DNA of 64,000 nt from Streptomyces sp. NBC_01707 (GTDB lineage Bacteria > Actinomycetota > Actinomycetes > Streptomycetales > Streptomycetaceae): the NCBI RefSeq assembly GCF_041438805.1, contig NZ_CP109190.1:9052001-9116000 (forward strand), in the 5' to 3' direction. The translations under genes and the position numbers were made by a program. Positions 44,193-53,576 of this stretch are shown here, piece after piece; position 1 is the stretch's first letter; each line of letters begins with the position of its first letter. The notes under the pieces were generated by a model that saw only the letters and a list, made by a program, of their open reading frames with translations, was not told the DNA's origin and did no database searches.

Positions 44193-45074
44193 TCATCGCG
44201 CGCTGGTCAGATCGCGATGGATGACGCGCGCAGCTCCTTCGATGGTGGCGACGCCGTAATCCATCGTGAGGTTGCCGCTCGAGAGAACGGTCATGCCGTA
44301 GTCGTGACCGCTGCCGGTGAAGGCGCCGACGCTGTGCACCCGCCATCCGCCGGTCGCGCGCGGCAGCCACCCATTCTTGACGTGCACCGTCGCCGACGCG
44401 GGCGATCCGGCCGGCACCCCCCACCTCTGGTCGGAGGCGACGTGCTCCATCAGATCGAGTGCGTAGGCGCGCGAGGTCGCGGTGAGCACCGAGTTCTCCG
44501 TCGTCAGCAGCCGCATCAGCCGGAGCTCATCGGCGGCGGTGATCTGGGTGAGCCCCCAGCTGACACCGGAACCTGGGACGGTGTGCTTCATGTCTGCCAG
44601 GGCCAGGAACTTCTCGAAGCCGGCGGATCCGATCTGGTGCCAGAGGGCGGAGGTCGCGTCGTTGTCGGACTTGGTGATCATCGCGGTGGTCAGTTTCACC
44701 TCCTGCGGAGTCAGCTTCCGGTGTGCCTCCTCGGCCTGCCGCAGCAGTGCTCCGAGGACCGTGACCTTGACGACGCTGGCGGAGTCGAAGTGTGCGTCGG
44801 CCCTGAGCTCGCAGGTGGTTCCGGTGATCCGGTCGTAGAGGGCCAGCGCCGACGTGTCCTGCCGCCCGCGGAGAGCACCGGCTATGTCATGGGACAGCCG
44901 GGAGGCCAGGCCGGCCTTCTCCGAGGCGCAGACGACCTTCGAACCACCCACCGTGGCGACGGCCGTGATTGCCGAGGCGGGGGTGGCTGCGGTGAATGCG
45001 GCGAGCAATGAGCTTGCGGCAAGGGCAGCGGCCACACTGCGCCGAGAGCAGGTCAATATGTGCGATCCATGCAT
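44193..45074 (-). CDS. Secreted class A beta-lactamase-like serine hydrolase
   Basis: 293 aa. A signal peptide (about 1-36, twin Arg at 11-12, ending PASA) precedes a beta-lactamase fold with active-site Ser100-x2-Lys103 (SASVVK), SDN at 136-138 and KNG at 233-235. The omega-loop Glu (ExxLN) of true class A enzymes is not visible. The equivalent region reads GSGVSWGLTQITAADELRL, so penicillin hydrolysis may be weak or absent and a peptidase, esterase or binding role is possible. The start at ATG 45074 gives a full signal. Confidence 0.88.
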   Translation of the reverse strand: MHGSHILTCSRRSVAAALAASSLLAAFTAATPASAITAVATVGGSKVVCASEKAGLASRLSHDIAGALRGRQDTSALALYDRITGTTCELRADAHFDSASVVKVTVLGALLRQAEEAHRKLTPQEVKLTTAMITKSDNDATSALWHQIGSAGFEKFLALADMKHTVPGSGVSWGLTQITAADELRLMRLLTTENSVLTATSRAYALDLMEHVASDQRWGVPAGSPASATVHVKNGWLPRATGGWRVHSVGAFTGSGHDYGMTVLSSGNLTMDYGVATIEGAARVIHRDLTSAR

Positions 45075-45473
45075 GAAGGCTGTGTCCCGTCCTGCTGCGT
45101 GTCGGAGTTCATCTCGCCGGACCTCGCGTGGCCGGGGCGATCGGCTCCCGCCATGCCTGCTTTCGACCGGTCGGCAAGGTGGGCTGCGGCAGGTGACTGC
45201 CCTGGCACCTGTGTGGGCCGCAGAGAAGCGATGAATGGGGAGAATGGCCGAGCCAAACCGGATTGGATCCCCATTTCATATCTCAAAGCGACCATACGTT
45301 CCGAGAGAGCAGGAATTTGAGATGAGTGGGGTTAATTATCCGATTTAGGCACAATGTCGGCCTGTGATATTCGACAAACAGAAGTGGCCTCGGAAGCAAG
45401 GACCCCGACCGCCGACGCAGCAGGAAAGTGGGCATCACGCTCGGGCGCCGTCAGCTCCTGACGGCGCCCGAGC
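45075..45473. other. Intergenic region, 399 bases
   Basis: Upstream of the serine hydrolase. It contains an AT-rich patch (45270-45380), a likely promoter, and ends with the ABC operon terminator. Confidence 0.5.
45439..45471 (-). terminator. Terminator of the sugar ABC operon
   Basis: 15-bp perfect stem (CTCGGGCGCCGTCAG and complement) with a 3-base loop, two bases beyond the permease stop codon at 45474. Confidence 0.85.
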
Positions 45474-46412
45474 TCACTCCTTGACCGCCCCTTCGTTGGC
45501 GCCACTCACGAAGTAGCGCTGGAAGCAGAAGAACAGCGCGGCCACCGGGATGGTGGAGAGCAGGGCTGCCGTCAACTTCAGGGGATACTGCGTGCCGCCG
45601 CCGAGACCTCCCGAGACAAAGCGGGCCAGGCCCGTGGTGAGCGTCTCGTACTGGCCGGACTGGGTGCTGACGAGGAAGTGCGTGAACTCGTTCCACGACC
45701 CCTGGAACGACAGGATCGTCAGGGTGATCAACGCCGGTCTGGCCATCGGCAGGACCACGGACCAGAAGATCCGGAACACGCCTGCCCCGTCGACCCGGGC
45801 GGCCTCCTCGACCTCGCGTGGCACGGATTCGAAGAACTGTTTCATGATGAAGATGCCTGCCGCGTCCACGAGCAACGGCAGGATCATGCCGGTGTATGTG
45901 TCGAAGAGCCCGAAGGTGTTGAGCACCAGGAACTTCGGGATGAGCAGAGCCACTCCGGGCACCGCCATCACTGCGAGTACGAAGCCGAACAGCACCGAGC
46001 GGCCCCAGAAACGCAGCCGCGCCAGCGCGTACCCGGCCATCGAGTCGAACAGCACCCGGCCCGCAGTCACCAGTACCGCCACCAGCGCCGAGTTGCTGAG
46101 CCAGCGCAGGAAGGGAATCCCTTCCGATGCTTGGCTCAGTCCGAACAGCCGCTGATACGCGGCCGTCGTCGGTGTGGTGGGCAACAGGGCCAGCGGATGC
46201 GCGGCGGCATCCGGGTCCGTCTTGAAACCGGTCACCAGCTGGAGGACGAACGGCAGCAGATAGAGCAGACCCAGCCCCAGCACCACGGCGTAGCCCACCA
46301 ACCGGGCCGGCAGCGGGAAACGGCTCAGGACGGGGTGTCGTCGTTCACGCGATGCGCGACGGCGAGGGGACCGCCGGGCCCGGTCGCGTACGGCCGTACC
46401 GGCGGCGGTCAT
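45474..46412 (-). CDS. Carbohydrate ABC transporter permease (MalG-like)
   Basis: 312 aa. Six membrane segments start with VGYAVVLGLGLLYLLPFVLQLV. The EAA loop EEAARVDGAGVFRIFWSVVLPMARP docks the ATPase. It is the second permease of a CUT1-type importer. Its ATG overlaps the stop of the first permease (ATGA), showing coupling. The operon lacks an ATPase gene, so a shared MsiK-type ATPase is likely, as for most Streptomyces CUT1 systems. A terminator follows directly. Confidence 0.95.
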   Translation of the reverse strand: MTAAGTAVRDRARRSPRRRASRERRHPVLSRFPLPARLVGYAVVLGLGLLYLLPFVLQLVTGFKTDPDAAAHPLALLPTTPTTAAYQRLFGLSQASEGIPFLRWLSNSALVAVLVTAGRVLFDSMAGYALARLRFWGRSVLFGFVLAVMAVPGVALLIPKFLVLNTFGLFDTYTGMILPLLVDAAGIFIMKQFFESVPREVEEAARVDGAGVFRIFWSVVLPMARPALITLTILSFQGSWNEFTHFLVSTQSGQYETLTTGLARFVSGGLGGGTQYPLKLTAALLSTIPVAALFFCFQRYFVSGANEGAVKE

Positions 46413-47557
46413 CGGTTCCTCCCGGTGTGTACGCCACGCTCCCGCAGCGCCCAGCGCTGGAACGCGGTCAGGATGAGGATCAGGGCCAGCAGGATGAACG
46501 CGATCGCCGAGCCCTGCCCGAAGTCCGCGTTGTCGAAGCCCGCGGAGTACGACAGGAATGCCGGCGTGAGCGTCGTGTTGCCCGGGGCGCCCTGGCCCAT
46601 CACGTACACCTGGTCGAAGACCTGCCAGGTGGAGATCAGTCCCAGAGTGAGGACCAGGAACAGCACGGGACGCAGCGCGGGCAGCGTCACATGGCGAAGC
46701 ATCTGCCGCCGGTTGACCCCTTCCATGGCAGCCGACTCCTCCAGCTCCCGCGGGATGTTCTGGAGCGCCGCGAGGAAGATCAGCATGAAGCTGCCCGAGG
46801 TCGTCCACACGGCGAGCAGGATGATCGTGCACATTGCGACGGAGGGGCCCGCGAGCCACTCGAACCACGAGAGTCCCATCATCGAGTGATCGGCGAGCAT
46901 CCCGGCGGGCCGTTCAGGATCGACGATTCCCAGACCGCTGAGGATCAGGGAAAGCACTCCGCGCGGGTCCGCGAACCAGTTCGGTCCCTTGAGCCCGATC
47001 CAGGACAGCATGGAGTTGACGGCTCCGCTGCCCTGGAAGAGGAAGAGGAAGACCGTCGAGACGGCGATGGAGCTGGTGACCGACGGGAAGAAGAACGTTG
47101 TACGGAGCGCACCCCGGCCCCGCAGCATCTTCTGGTTGACGATCAGGGCCAGAGCCAGTGCCAGCACGGTCTGCAGTGGGACGGTCAGCAGTACGTAATA
47201 GGCGTTGTTGCGCAAGGAGGTCGCGAAGAGCGTGCGGTCGAGTCCGTCCTGGGTGAGCAGCGTGCGGTAGTTGTCCAGGCCGACGAAATCGGCCTGACCG
47301 GAGAACGGGTTGGACTGTCCGTCCCAGTGCAGCAGGCTCACCCACAGCGCCATCAGGATGGGGAGCACCATGAAGAGGCCGAGGACGAGCACCATGGGGC
47401 TGACGAACAGCCAGCCCCAGGTGCCCTCCCCGCGAAGGCCCGCGCGCTGGGGGCCGGCCTTCGCGGTCGTACCGGTTCCGCCGGGTGCGCTGTCAGGTGC
47501 GCCGGGGGAGCCGGTCGTGCGGGGAGTGCCGCTCGCGTGCGTCGTGCGGATGGGCAT
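46409..47557 (-). CDS. Carbohydrate ABC transporter permease (MalF-like)
   Basis: 382 aa. A Thr/Gly/Pro-rich N-terminus is followed by six membrane segments (first at about 48-70) and a periplasmic-side loop longer than usual (about 185-235). The EAA loop is LEESAAMEGVNRRQMLRHVTLPALRP. It forms the inner-membrane pore with the MalG-like partner. ATG 47557 lies five bases after the lipoprotein stop codon, and the downstream gene overlaps by four bases, so all three are one transcript. Confidence 0.95.
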   Translation of the reverse strand: MPIRTTHASGTPRTTGSPGAPDSAPGGTGTTAKAGPQRAGLRGEGTWGWLFVSPMVLVLGLFMVLPILMALWVSLLHWDGQSNPFSGQADFVGLDNYRTLLTQDGLDRTLFATSLRNNAYYVLLTVPLQTVLALALALIVNQKMLRGRGALRTTFFFPSVTSSIAVSTVFLFLFQGSGAVNSMLSWIGLKGPNWFADPRGVLSLILSGLGIVDPERPAGMLADHSMMGLSWFEWLAGPSVAMCTIILLAVWTTSGSFMLIFLAALQNIPRELEESAAMEGVNRRQMLRHVTLPALRPVLFLVLTLGLISTWQVFDQVYVMGQGAPGNTTLTPAFLSYSAGFDNADFGQGSAIAFILLALILILTAFQRWALRERGVHTGRNR

Positions 47558-47562
47558 GGGGC

Positions 47563-48807
47563 TCAGTTGCCCTTCACGATCGCCTGTTCGCCGTTGCGCT
47601 GAAGGTCGGCGAGGATCTTCTTCGGGTCGGCGGTACGCAGCGACTGCAGATCGGTGTTGAACTGGCTCAGGACCTTGTCGAAGCCGGCGATCGTCACCGG
47701 GCCCTGCGCGTAGGCGTTGCCGTCCACCCACGCCTTGGCGGCCGGCTGCTTCTCGGCGTAGGTCTCGAGCGCACTCGTCCGCGACGGCATGACGCCGAAG
47801 GCGTCGGCGAATGCGAGCTGCTGCTTGGCGGAGGTGAGGTACTTCACGAGGTCGACGCCCGCCGCGCGGTGCGCGCTGTCGGCGGCGACGCCCCAGCAGT
47901 TGCTGAAGGCGAGGGTGCCCTTGCCGGCCGGTCCCTCGGGCAGCGGCGCGACGGCGTACTTCACGTCGGGGTAGTCGAGCTTCATACCGCCGTCGAGCCA
48001 GTTGCCTTCGATCGTCATGGCGGCCTTGCCCTTGCCGAGCGCCTCACCACCCCAGCTGGTGTCCACCTGCTTCGCGAACTTCATCGAGCCCGACTTGAGC
48101 AGGGACTGGACGAAGGCGAGCCCCTTGGCGTTCTCGGGGGTGTCGGCGGTCATCTTCTTCTGGTCGGCGTCGGTGAGCCAGCCACCAGCCTGTTTCATGA
48201 ACACGCCGAGTCGCTGGTATTCGTCGCTGGTGACCAGACCGGTGACGCCGTTGCCCGTGAGCTTGTCCGCGACGGTCTTCAGTTCCGCCCAGCTCTTGGG
48301 ATAGTCCTTCTCCGTCAGCCCTGCCTTCTTCCACAGATCGGTGTTGATGGCGAGGCCGAGGGTGGAGGTGTCCTTCGGCAGGCAGACCAGCTTTCCGTTG
48401 TACGAGAACGAGGCGCGCAGCTGCTCGGAGAAGTCGTCGGCGTCGGATATCCGGTCCCCGTACGCGTAGAGCGAGCCGCCCTTCGCGTAGTTCGCGAACT
48501 GGTCGGAGTTCACGTAGAAGACGTCCGGCGGCTTGTGCCCGGCGAAGGACTGGGCAAGCTGCTGGTTCATGTCCTTGGCGACTTCGACCGTGACCTTGTT
48601 GCCGGAGCTCTTCGCATACGCGGCGGCGGCTGTCTTGACTGCCTGGGTCTCGGCGTCCCCCGAGGTGGCGATCAGTACCGTCAGACTCTGCTTGCCGGCT
48701 TTGTCCTGCTCGGGCTCCTTGTCGCTGCCGAAGCTGGATGAGCAGCCGGTGGCGGCCAGCAGCGCCGCACAGGTGGCGAGGGCGGCGACGGCCGTACGGG
48801 TGACCAT
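47563..48807 (-). CDS. Sugar ABC transporter substrate-binding lipoprotein
   Basis: 414 aa. A lipoprotein signal with lipobox LAATGC (Cys22) is followed by a Ser/Asp-rich linker and a family 1 solute-binding domain (TVLIATSGDAETQAVKTAAAAYAKSSG; DVFYVNSDQFANYAKGGSL; AAMTIEGNWLDGG). It is anchored outside the membrane and captures the sugar for the two permeases. ATG 48807 follows GGAGG. The ligand is probably a glucan- or trehalose-like oligosaccharide, given the divergent glycosidase, but this is inference. Confidence 0.95.
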   Translation of the reverse strand: MVTRTAVAALATCAALLAATGCSSSFGSDKEPEQDKAGKQSLTVLIATSGDAETQAVKTAAAAYAKSSGNKVTVEVAKDMNQQLAQSFAGHKPPDVFYVNSDQFANYAKGGSLYAYGDRISDADDFSEQLRASFSYNGKLVCLPKDTSTLGLAINTDLWKKAGLTEKDYPKSWAELKTVADKLTGNGVTGLVTSDEYQRLGVFMKQAGGWLTDADQKKMTADTPENAKGLAFVQSLLKSGSMKFAKQVDTSWGGEALGKGKAAMTIEGNWLDGGMKLDYPDVKYAVAPLPEGPAGKGTLAFSNCWGVAADSAHRAAGVDLVKYLTSAKQQLAFADAFGVMPSRTSALETYAEKQPAAKAWVDGNAYAQGPVTIAGFDKVLSQFNTDLQSLRTADPKKILADLQRNGEQAIVKGN

Positions 48808-48896
48808 GAGTTCCTCCAGAAGGCATAACTTGCGGCTCAGCTGCCCGGAAGGGCGTGCTGTGATTCGGTGGCCCGTGAACGGGCGCGGGGAGTGGT

Positions 48897-49946
48897 TCAG
48901 TTGACCGACGCGGGTGTGCTGTCACGCACGACGAGAGACGGTTCGAGCAGGACGCGCTCAGCCGGAGCATCGGGTTCCGACATGCGGGCCAACAGAAGTC
49001 GGACGCATTCGCGGCCGACGGCCTCCAGTGGCTGGGCGACGGTGGACAGTCCGGGCGAGAGAAGCGCCGCCGTGGGGGAGTCGTCGAAGCCGACGACGGC
49101 GACGTCCGTGCCCGGAACGGCTTGGCGCTCGCGCAGGGCCTGGTAGCAGCCGAGGGCGAGCATGTCGCTGGCGGCGATCACGGCTGTCGCGCCCGCGTCG
49201 AGCAGCGGCCCGGCGGCGGCCTGTGCCGAGGTGATGTCATCGATGCTGTGCGCCCGCTTGCCACGTACCGCAAGGCCGTGCCGCTGCATGGCGCGCTGCC
49301 AGCCCTCGGCTCGGTCGTCGCCGACTCCGGAGCCGCGCGGCCAGCCGAGAAACGCGATCTTGCGATGCCCCAGACCGACCAGATGCTCGACCGCGGAGTC
49401 CGTGCCCGAGGCGCCGTCGACATCCACCCAGTCGCCTATCTGGCGGCCGGACCACATCCGGCCGAAGCCCACGAACGGCACACCGCGCTTCTCCAGCCAG
49501 GCCTGGCGCCTGTCGCCCCGCTCGGTGCCGCTCAGTACGAAGCCATCCACGCTGTGCAGGTCGAGGAGTTCCTCGTACCCCTCGAGGCCGGTGCTGCCAG
49601 GAGGTGAGGCGAAGAGCAGGATCCGGTAGCCGGCCTCGTCGGCGGTCTGGGACAAGGCGTGCAGAAACCGGTCCATGACCGGGGCCGAGGTGCCGGGGGC
49701 GGTGGGGCGTATCCCGTAGCCGATGAGTCTGCTGGAGCGGGTGCGCAGGGTCTGGGCAGCTCGATGCGGGCGATAGCCCAGCTCGTCGATGGTGCGACGG
49801 ACCCGCTCCAGGGTCTCCGGGCGCAGCAGTTCGGGCGAGTTGATCGCGTTGGACACTGTTTGCGGAGAGACGCCGGCCCGCCTCGCCACCGTGGCCAGGG
49901 TCACCGAACCTGCCTTGGATGCGGGGGTGTTGGGGGAGGGGGGCAT
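48897..49946 (-). CDS. LacI-family repressor of the sugar locus
   Basis: 349 aa. N-terminal HTH and hinge (about 15-70: VTLATVARRAGVSPQTVSNAINSPELLRPETLERVRRTIDELGYRPHRAAQTLRT) precede a periplasmic-binding-protein-like sugar domain (75-349). It precedes the transporter genes on the same strand with an 89-base gap, so it is likely co-transcribed and autoregulated. Two mirror-image 14-bp operators lie in front of it. The start ATG 49946 follows GGAGA. It controls both its own operon and the divergent glycosidase. Confidence 0.95.
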   Translation of the reverse strand: MPPSPNTPASKAGSVTLATVARRAGVSPQTVSNAINSPELLRPETLERVRRTIDELGYRPHRAAQTLRTRSSRLIGYGIRPTAPGTSAPVMDRFLHALSQTADEAGYRILLFASPPGSTGLEGYEELLDLHSVDGFVLSGTERGDRRQAWLEKRGVPFVGFGRMWSGRQIGDWVDVDGASGTDSAVEHLVGLGHRKIAFLGWPRGSGVGDDRAEGWQRAMQRHGLAVRGKRAHSIDDITSAQAAAGPLLDAGATAVIAASDMLALGCYQALRERQAVPGTDVAVVGFDDSPTAALLSPGLSTVAQPLEAVGRECVRLLLARMSEPDAPAERVLLEPSLVVRDSTPASVN

Positions 49947-49984
49947 GGCTGTCTCCGGAACCGGTTGTGCGAACGGACGAGTTT

Positions 49985-50000
49985 ATTGGAGCGTTCCAAT
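49985..50000. promoter_or_regulatory. LacI operator 1
   Basis: ATTGGAGCGTTCCAAT, a near-perfect palindrome. The core TTGGAGCGTTCCAA is the exact reverse complement of the site at 50037-50050. The GAGCGTTC centre is typical of LacI-family sites, related to the CebR box. It lies 39 bases before the repressor start. Confidence 0.75.
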
Positions 50001-50036
50001 ACCGTTGTCAACGCTGTGAAGTCGTAGTTAGGGTTC

Positions 50037-50050
50037 TTGGAACGCTCCAA
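50037..50050. promoter_or_regulatory. LacI operator 2
   Basis: TTGGAACGCTCCAA, the mirror image of operator 1 with centres 51 bases apart (about five helical turns), 49 bases before the ATG of the glycosidase gene. Confidence 0.75.
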
Positions 50051-50098
50051 TGCCTGAGAGGTTCTGCTCTGTTGGACACCACTGTCAAGACCCACGAC

Positions 50099-52195
50099 AT
50101 GACGAACTCCGACACGGGGCCCGGCCCTTCGGCCGAAGGACTCCAGCCGTTCCTGCATGACGCCTGTGTGACGCTGTACGCCCCGAGCTTCGCGATCTCG
50201 CACGCCGACGGACAGATCGACGGCTCCGCGGACGGCTTCTACCACGGCGACAGCAGGGCGCTCGCCCGCCTGACCGTCGCGGCGGACGGGATCGCGATCG
50301 CGCCGGTCCGGGGAGCCTTCCAAGGAGCGGACCGGGCGGCCTTCCGCGGTGTGCTGCGCGGTCTGGGTGAGGAGACTCCGGACCCGGCGGTCACCCTGCA
50401 CCGGCGCCGCCGTGTCACCCCCGGGCGCCTGGAGGAGACCCTCGAAGTCGCCAACGCAGGACGGCAGAACGTCCGTTTCCGGCTGATCGTCACTGCCGGG
50501 ACCGACCTCGCCCCGATGGAGCGCGTCAAGTCCGGACACGCGCAGAGCCCGCTCTCCGCCACCGCCACCGGGAGCGGACTCGACTGGTCAGGGGACACCT
50601 TCGTCGTACGGCTCACCAGCTCCCCGGAGCCCTCCTCCGTCGATGCGGCCGCCGGACGGCTGGAGTACGACATCGAACTCGCCCCCCGCTCGTCGTGGAC
50701 CGCTGTGCTGCACTGTGACGCGGCTCATCAGGACGGCGATCAGTTCCCCGCACCGCCGGCGGACAGCCTGCCCTGGCGCACGCCTGTACTGCGCAGCGCC
50801 GACCGGCGCTTCGACCAGTGGCTGAGCCAGTCGGCCGCAGACCTCGACCGACTGCGGCTGACCGATCCGGACGAACCCGCCGACCAGTTCCTGGCCGCCG
50901 GCGCCCCGTGGTTCCTCACCCTCTTCGGCCGCGACTCCCTGTGGGCGGCCCGTATGCTGCTGCCGCTGGGCACCGATCTCGCCGCCGGTACGCTGCGCAC
51001 CCTCGCCCGCCGCCAAGGCGTGAAGTCCGACCAGGACACCGAGGAGCAGCCCGGCAAGATCCTGCACGAAGTGCGCCGAGCCACCCAGAACTTCAACGAG
51101 AACTTCTCCCTGCCGCCCTGCTACTACGGCACGGTCGACGCCACCCCGCTCTGGATCACGCTGCTGCACGACTCCTGGCGCTGGGGCCTCGCGCCCGAGC
51201 AGGTGGAGCAGCTCCTGCCGCACGCGGAGTCCGCACTCGCCTGGATGCGCGACCACGGCGACGCGGACGGGGACGGATTCCTGAAGTACATCGACCGCAC
51301 CGGACGTGGCCTGGCCAACCAGGGGTGGAAGGACTCCGGCGACTCCATCCGGTATCGCGACGGCCGCTTCGCCACTTCCCCGATCGCGCTCTGCGAGGTC
51401 CAGGCGTACGCATACGAGGCGGCCCGCGGCGGCGCCGACCTGCTGCGCGCATTCGGCCGTCCCGGCGCCGACCAGTGGGAGGAGTGGGCGGAACGGCTGC
51501 GTGACCGCTTCCGCAGCCACTTCTGGGTGGAGGACGAACACGGTCCGTATCCGGCTGTCGCGCTCGACGGGGACAAGCAGCCGGTGGACTCGGTCACCTC
51601 GGGCTTCGGCCAACTGCTGGGAACCGGTCTGCTCAACCACGAGGAGAGCGCTCTGCTGGCCGCCAGGCTCGGCGCGCCCGACCTCGACTCGGGCCATGGT
51701 CTGCGGACCCTGAGCAGCGACTCCGTGGCCTACAACCCGTACGGCTATCACATCGGTTCCATCTGGCCGCACGACACCGCGATCGCGGTACACGGCCTGG
51801 TCAGGGCTGGGTTCCCGGAAACGGCCGCGTCCCTCTCCGCGGGTCTGCTGTCCGCCTCCGCGGGCTTCGACGGGCGACTTCCCGAGCTGTTCGCCGGTCA
51901 TGGCGCCGCGACCGACGCCCGGCCCTCGCCCTATCCGGCGTCCTGCCGTCCCCAGGCCTGGGCGGCGGCCTCGTCCGTCATGATCCTGCAGTCGATGCTG
52001 GGGCTCTCTGCCGATGTCCCCAGCGGAACGCTCACGGTCGCGCCCGGATTCGCGGAGGAGTACCGGCCGCTGAAGGTCGAGGGCCTCGACGTCGCCGGCG
52101 ACCGGTTGGACATCTCCGTCGACGCCGACGGCACGGCTCACATCGAAGCGCCGAACGGACTGGTGGTGAAGAGGGAGCACATGACGCCCCGTTGA
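50099..52195 (+). CDS. Glycogen-debranching-type glycosidase
   Basis: 698 aa. An N-terminal GDE_N_bis-like beta domain (about 1-230, with SFAISHADGQIDGSADGFYHGDSRAL) precedes an (alpha/alpha)6 barrel of the amylo-alpha-1,6-glucosidase type. Barrel motifs include PWFLTLFGRDSLWAARM, ENFSLPPCYYGTVDATPLWI, NQGWKDSGDS and HIGSIWPHDTAIAVHG; the acid Glu/Asp residues sit in the DS and WPHD loops. There is no signal peptide, so it acts on imported oligosaccharides. It is divergent from the LacI-ABC operon with operators between. Start uncertain: ATG 50099 has a weak ribosome-binding site and TTG 50072 is an alternative. Confidence 0.9.
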   Translation: MTNSDTGPGPSAEGLQPFLHDACVTLYAPSFAISHADGQIDGSADGFYHGDSRALARLTVAADGIAIAPVRGAFQGADRAAFRGVLRGLGEETPDPAVTLHRRRRVTPGRLEETLEVANAGRQNVRFRLIVTAGTDLAPMERVKSGHAQSPLSATATGSGLDWSGDTFVVRLTSSPEPSSVDAAAGRLEYDIELAPRSSWTAVLHCDAAHQDGDQFPAPPADSLPWRTPVLRSADRRFDQWLSQSAADLDRLRLTDPDEPADQFLAAGAPWFLTLFGRDSLWAARMLLPLGTDLAAGTLRTLARRQGVKSDQDTEEQPGKILHEVRRATQNFNENFSLPPCYYGTVDATPLWITLLHDSWRWGLAPEQVEQLLPHAESALAWMRDHGDADGDGFLKYIDRTGRGLANQGWKDSGDSIRYRDGRFATSPIALCEVQAYAYEAARGGADLLRAFGRPGADQWEEWAERLRDRFRSHFWVEDEHGPYPAVALDGDKQPVDSVTSGFGQLLGTGLLNHEESALLAARLGAPDLDSGHGLRTLSSDSVAYNPYGYHIGSIWPHDTAIAVHGLVRAGFPETAASLSAGLLSASAGFDGRLPELFAGHGAATDARPSPYPASCRPQAWAAASSVMILQSMLGLSADVPSGTLTVAPGFAEEYRPLKVEGLDVAGDRLDISVDADGTAHIEAPNGLVVKREHMTPR

Positions 52196-52391
52196 CGCGG
52201 AGCAGCTGCACCCGCCGCGCACGCGCCGCCGGCGACGTCGAAGCCGCGGGCCATCGCCCCGAACGTCGTGCGCCGAGAGCGTCTCCAGGGCCTCGGTGAG
52301 CGGTCGGCCGGCGGGCCGGAACCATCGCTGGCTTCTCTCGGTGATCATCAGTGATCGTTCGGAGAGGGAACGGCCGGTGCCCGGAAACACG

Positions 52392-52415
52392 GAAGGCCGC
52401 CCCCGGGCGGCCTTC
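52392..52415. terminator. Hairpin between glycosidase and DUF3103-like gene
   Basis: 11-bp stem GAAGGCCGCCC / GGGCGGCCTTC with almost no loop, between two convergent genes, 22 bases beyond the minus-strand stop. Confidence 0.65.
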
Positions 52416-52436
52416 ACGCGTCGTGCGTACGCTCGG

Positions 52437-53576
52437 TCAGAACTGCTCGACGAAGTACGGCTCGACCGTCATCCAGCCGTTGCCGGCTGCCCCGTTACGG
52501 CGACCCGAGTCAGTCCGGGCGAGCGTGTACCAGGAGTCGACGTAGTCCGGGTCGTCGGTCCACCAGGAGGTGGGGATGGCCGCCAGGACCGCGTTCACCA
52601 GGGGAATGTACGCCCCCTGGTCCGTGATGGTGAGCAGGGCCGTGGTCAGGGCCTGGGCGAGTGCCTGGTAGTTCGTGTCGCCGTCGTCCTCCATCATCAC
52701 GGCGTCGGCGAGGTTGTACTTGTAGTTCGACCAGTTGACCAGGATCTGGTTGGGGTAGTAGACGACCCCGTCGCTGTTCAGATAGGGCATGTCCACCGTG
52801 TCCACACGCGCCTTGCCGTCCAGCCCGAAGCCGGTCACCAGCGTGTACACCTCGGCGTCACCCTTGACCCAGGGCTCTTCGTCGTCCGCCAGCTCGACGG
52901 ATGTGACACGGGTGGACCACCAGCCGCCCGCGGCCTGCCGCGACTGCGGCCCGGGAGTGGCGACACCATGCTTCGCGAACTCCGTTCTCAGGACGCCGAG
53001 TCCCGCCGCGAGGGCCTTGGAGACGTCGATGTCCACCACGTAGACAGGCAGTTGGGGCACCTTGCGGGCGTCGAGGATGTGCGCTCGCCCGTGGCTGTCA
53101 TACGCGGTGATCGTCTCGGCGGCGTCGTCGGCAGGGGCGGCGGCGACCAGTGGGACGGCCCCGCCGGTCAGGTCCTCACGCATCGAGGCGTCGCCGAGAC
53201 GTACGCGCAGCAGCGAACCGGTGCTCGCGGCCAGCCCCTTGGCCGCAGCGATACGGCGGTCCGCCTCGCGGACCGCCGGGATCAGTGCCTTGCCGCTCCG
53301 GGTGGTGGCCCGGGCCGCCAGGTCCTGTACATCGACCTGGGCGGATGACAGGGCCGCGCTACGCACCTGCGACCGCCAGCCCGCATCCGTCAGCGAGACG
53401 GCGAGGGAGCGGGCGACATCGTCCTCGATGCCGCGCACGGTGGACGGCGCCGCGGCGGACGGCCGTGCCGTGGACGCCTCCGCGGACGCCGATGCGGCTC
53501 CCTGCGCCGTGGCGGTGGTGACCGCGGCGAGAAGGACCGCCACGAGGGTGGTACGCCGCAACTGCTTCTTGCTCAA
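52437..53576 (-). CDS. Secreted DUF3103-like protein
   Basis: 379 aa. A signal peptide (KKQLRRTTLVAVLLAAVTTATAQGAASA, cleaved near 28) precedes a single long domain. Recognisable stretches are YVVDIDVSKALAAGL, WWSTRVTSVELADDEEPWVKGDAEVY and the ending TSWWTDDPDYVDSWYTLART. I place it in DUF3103 (recalled pattern); no activity is known. A TTG start at 53576 is chosen because AGGAGG lies five bases upstream. No other start there gives a normal signal peptide. Monocistronic. Confidence 0.82.
   Translation of the reverse strand: MSKKQLRRTTLVAVLLAAVTTATAQGAASASAEASTARPSAAAPSTVRGIEDDVARSLAVSLTDAGWRSQVRSAALSSAQVDVQDLAARATTRSGKALIPAVREADRRIAAAKGLAASTGSLLRVRLGDASMREDLTGGAVPLVAAAPADDAAETITAYDSHGRAHILDARKVPQLPVYVVDIDVSKALAAGLGVLRTEFAKHGVATPGPQSRQAAGGWWSTRVTSVELADDEEPWVKGDAEVYTLVTGFGLDGKARVDTVDMPYLNSDGVVYYPNQILVNWSNYKYNLADAVMMEDDGDTNYQALAQALTTALLTITDQGAYIPLVNAVLAAIPTSWWTDDPDYVDSWYTLARTDSGRRNGAAGNGWMTVEPYFVEQF

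Noticed and set aside
50588..52417. 609-codon open frame on the minus strand
   Set aside because: Antisense of the debranching-type glycosidase; no domain.
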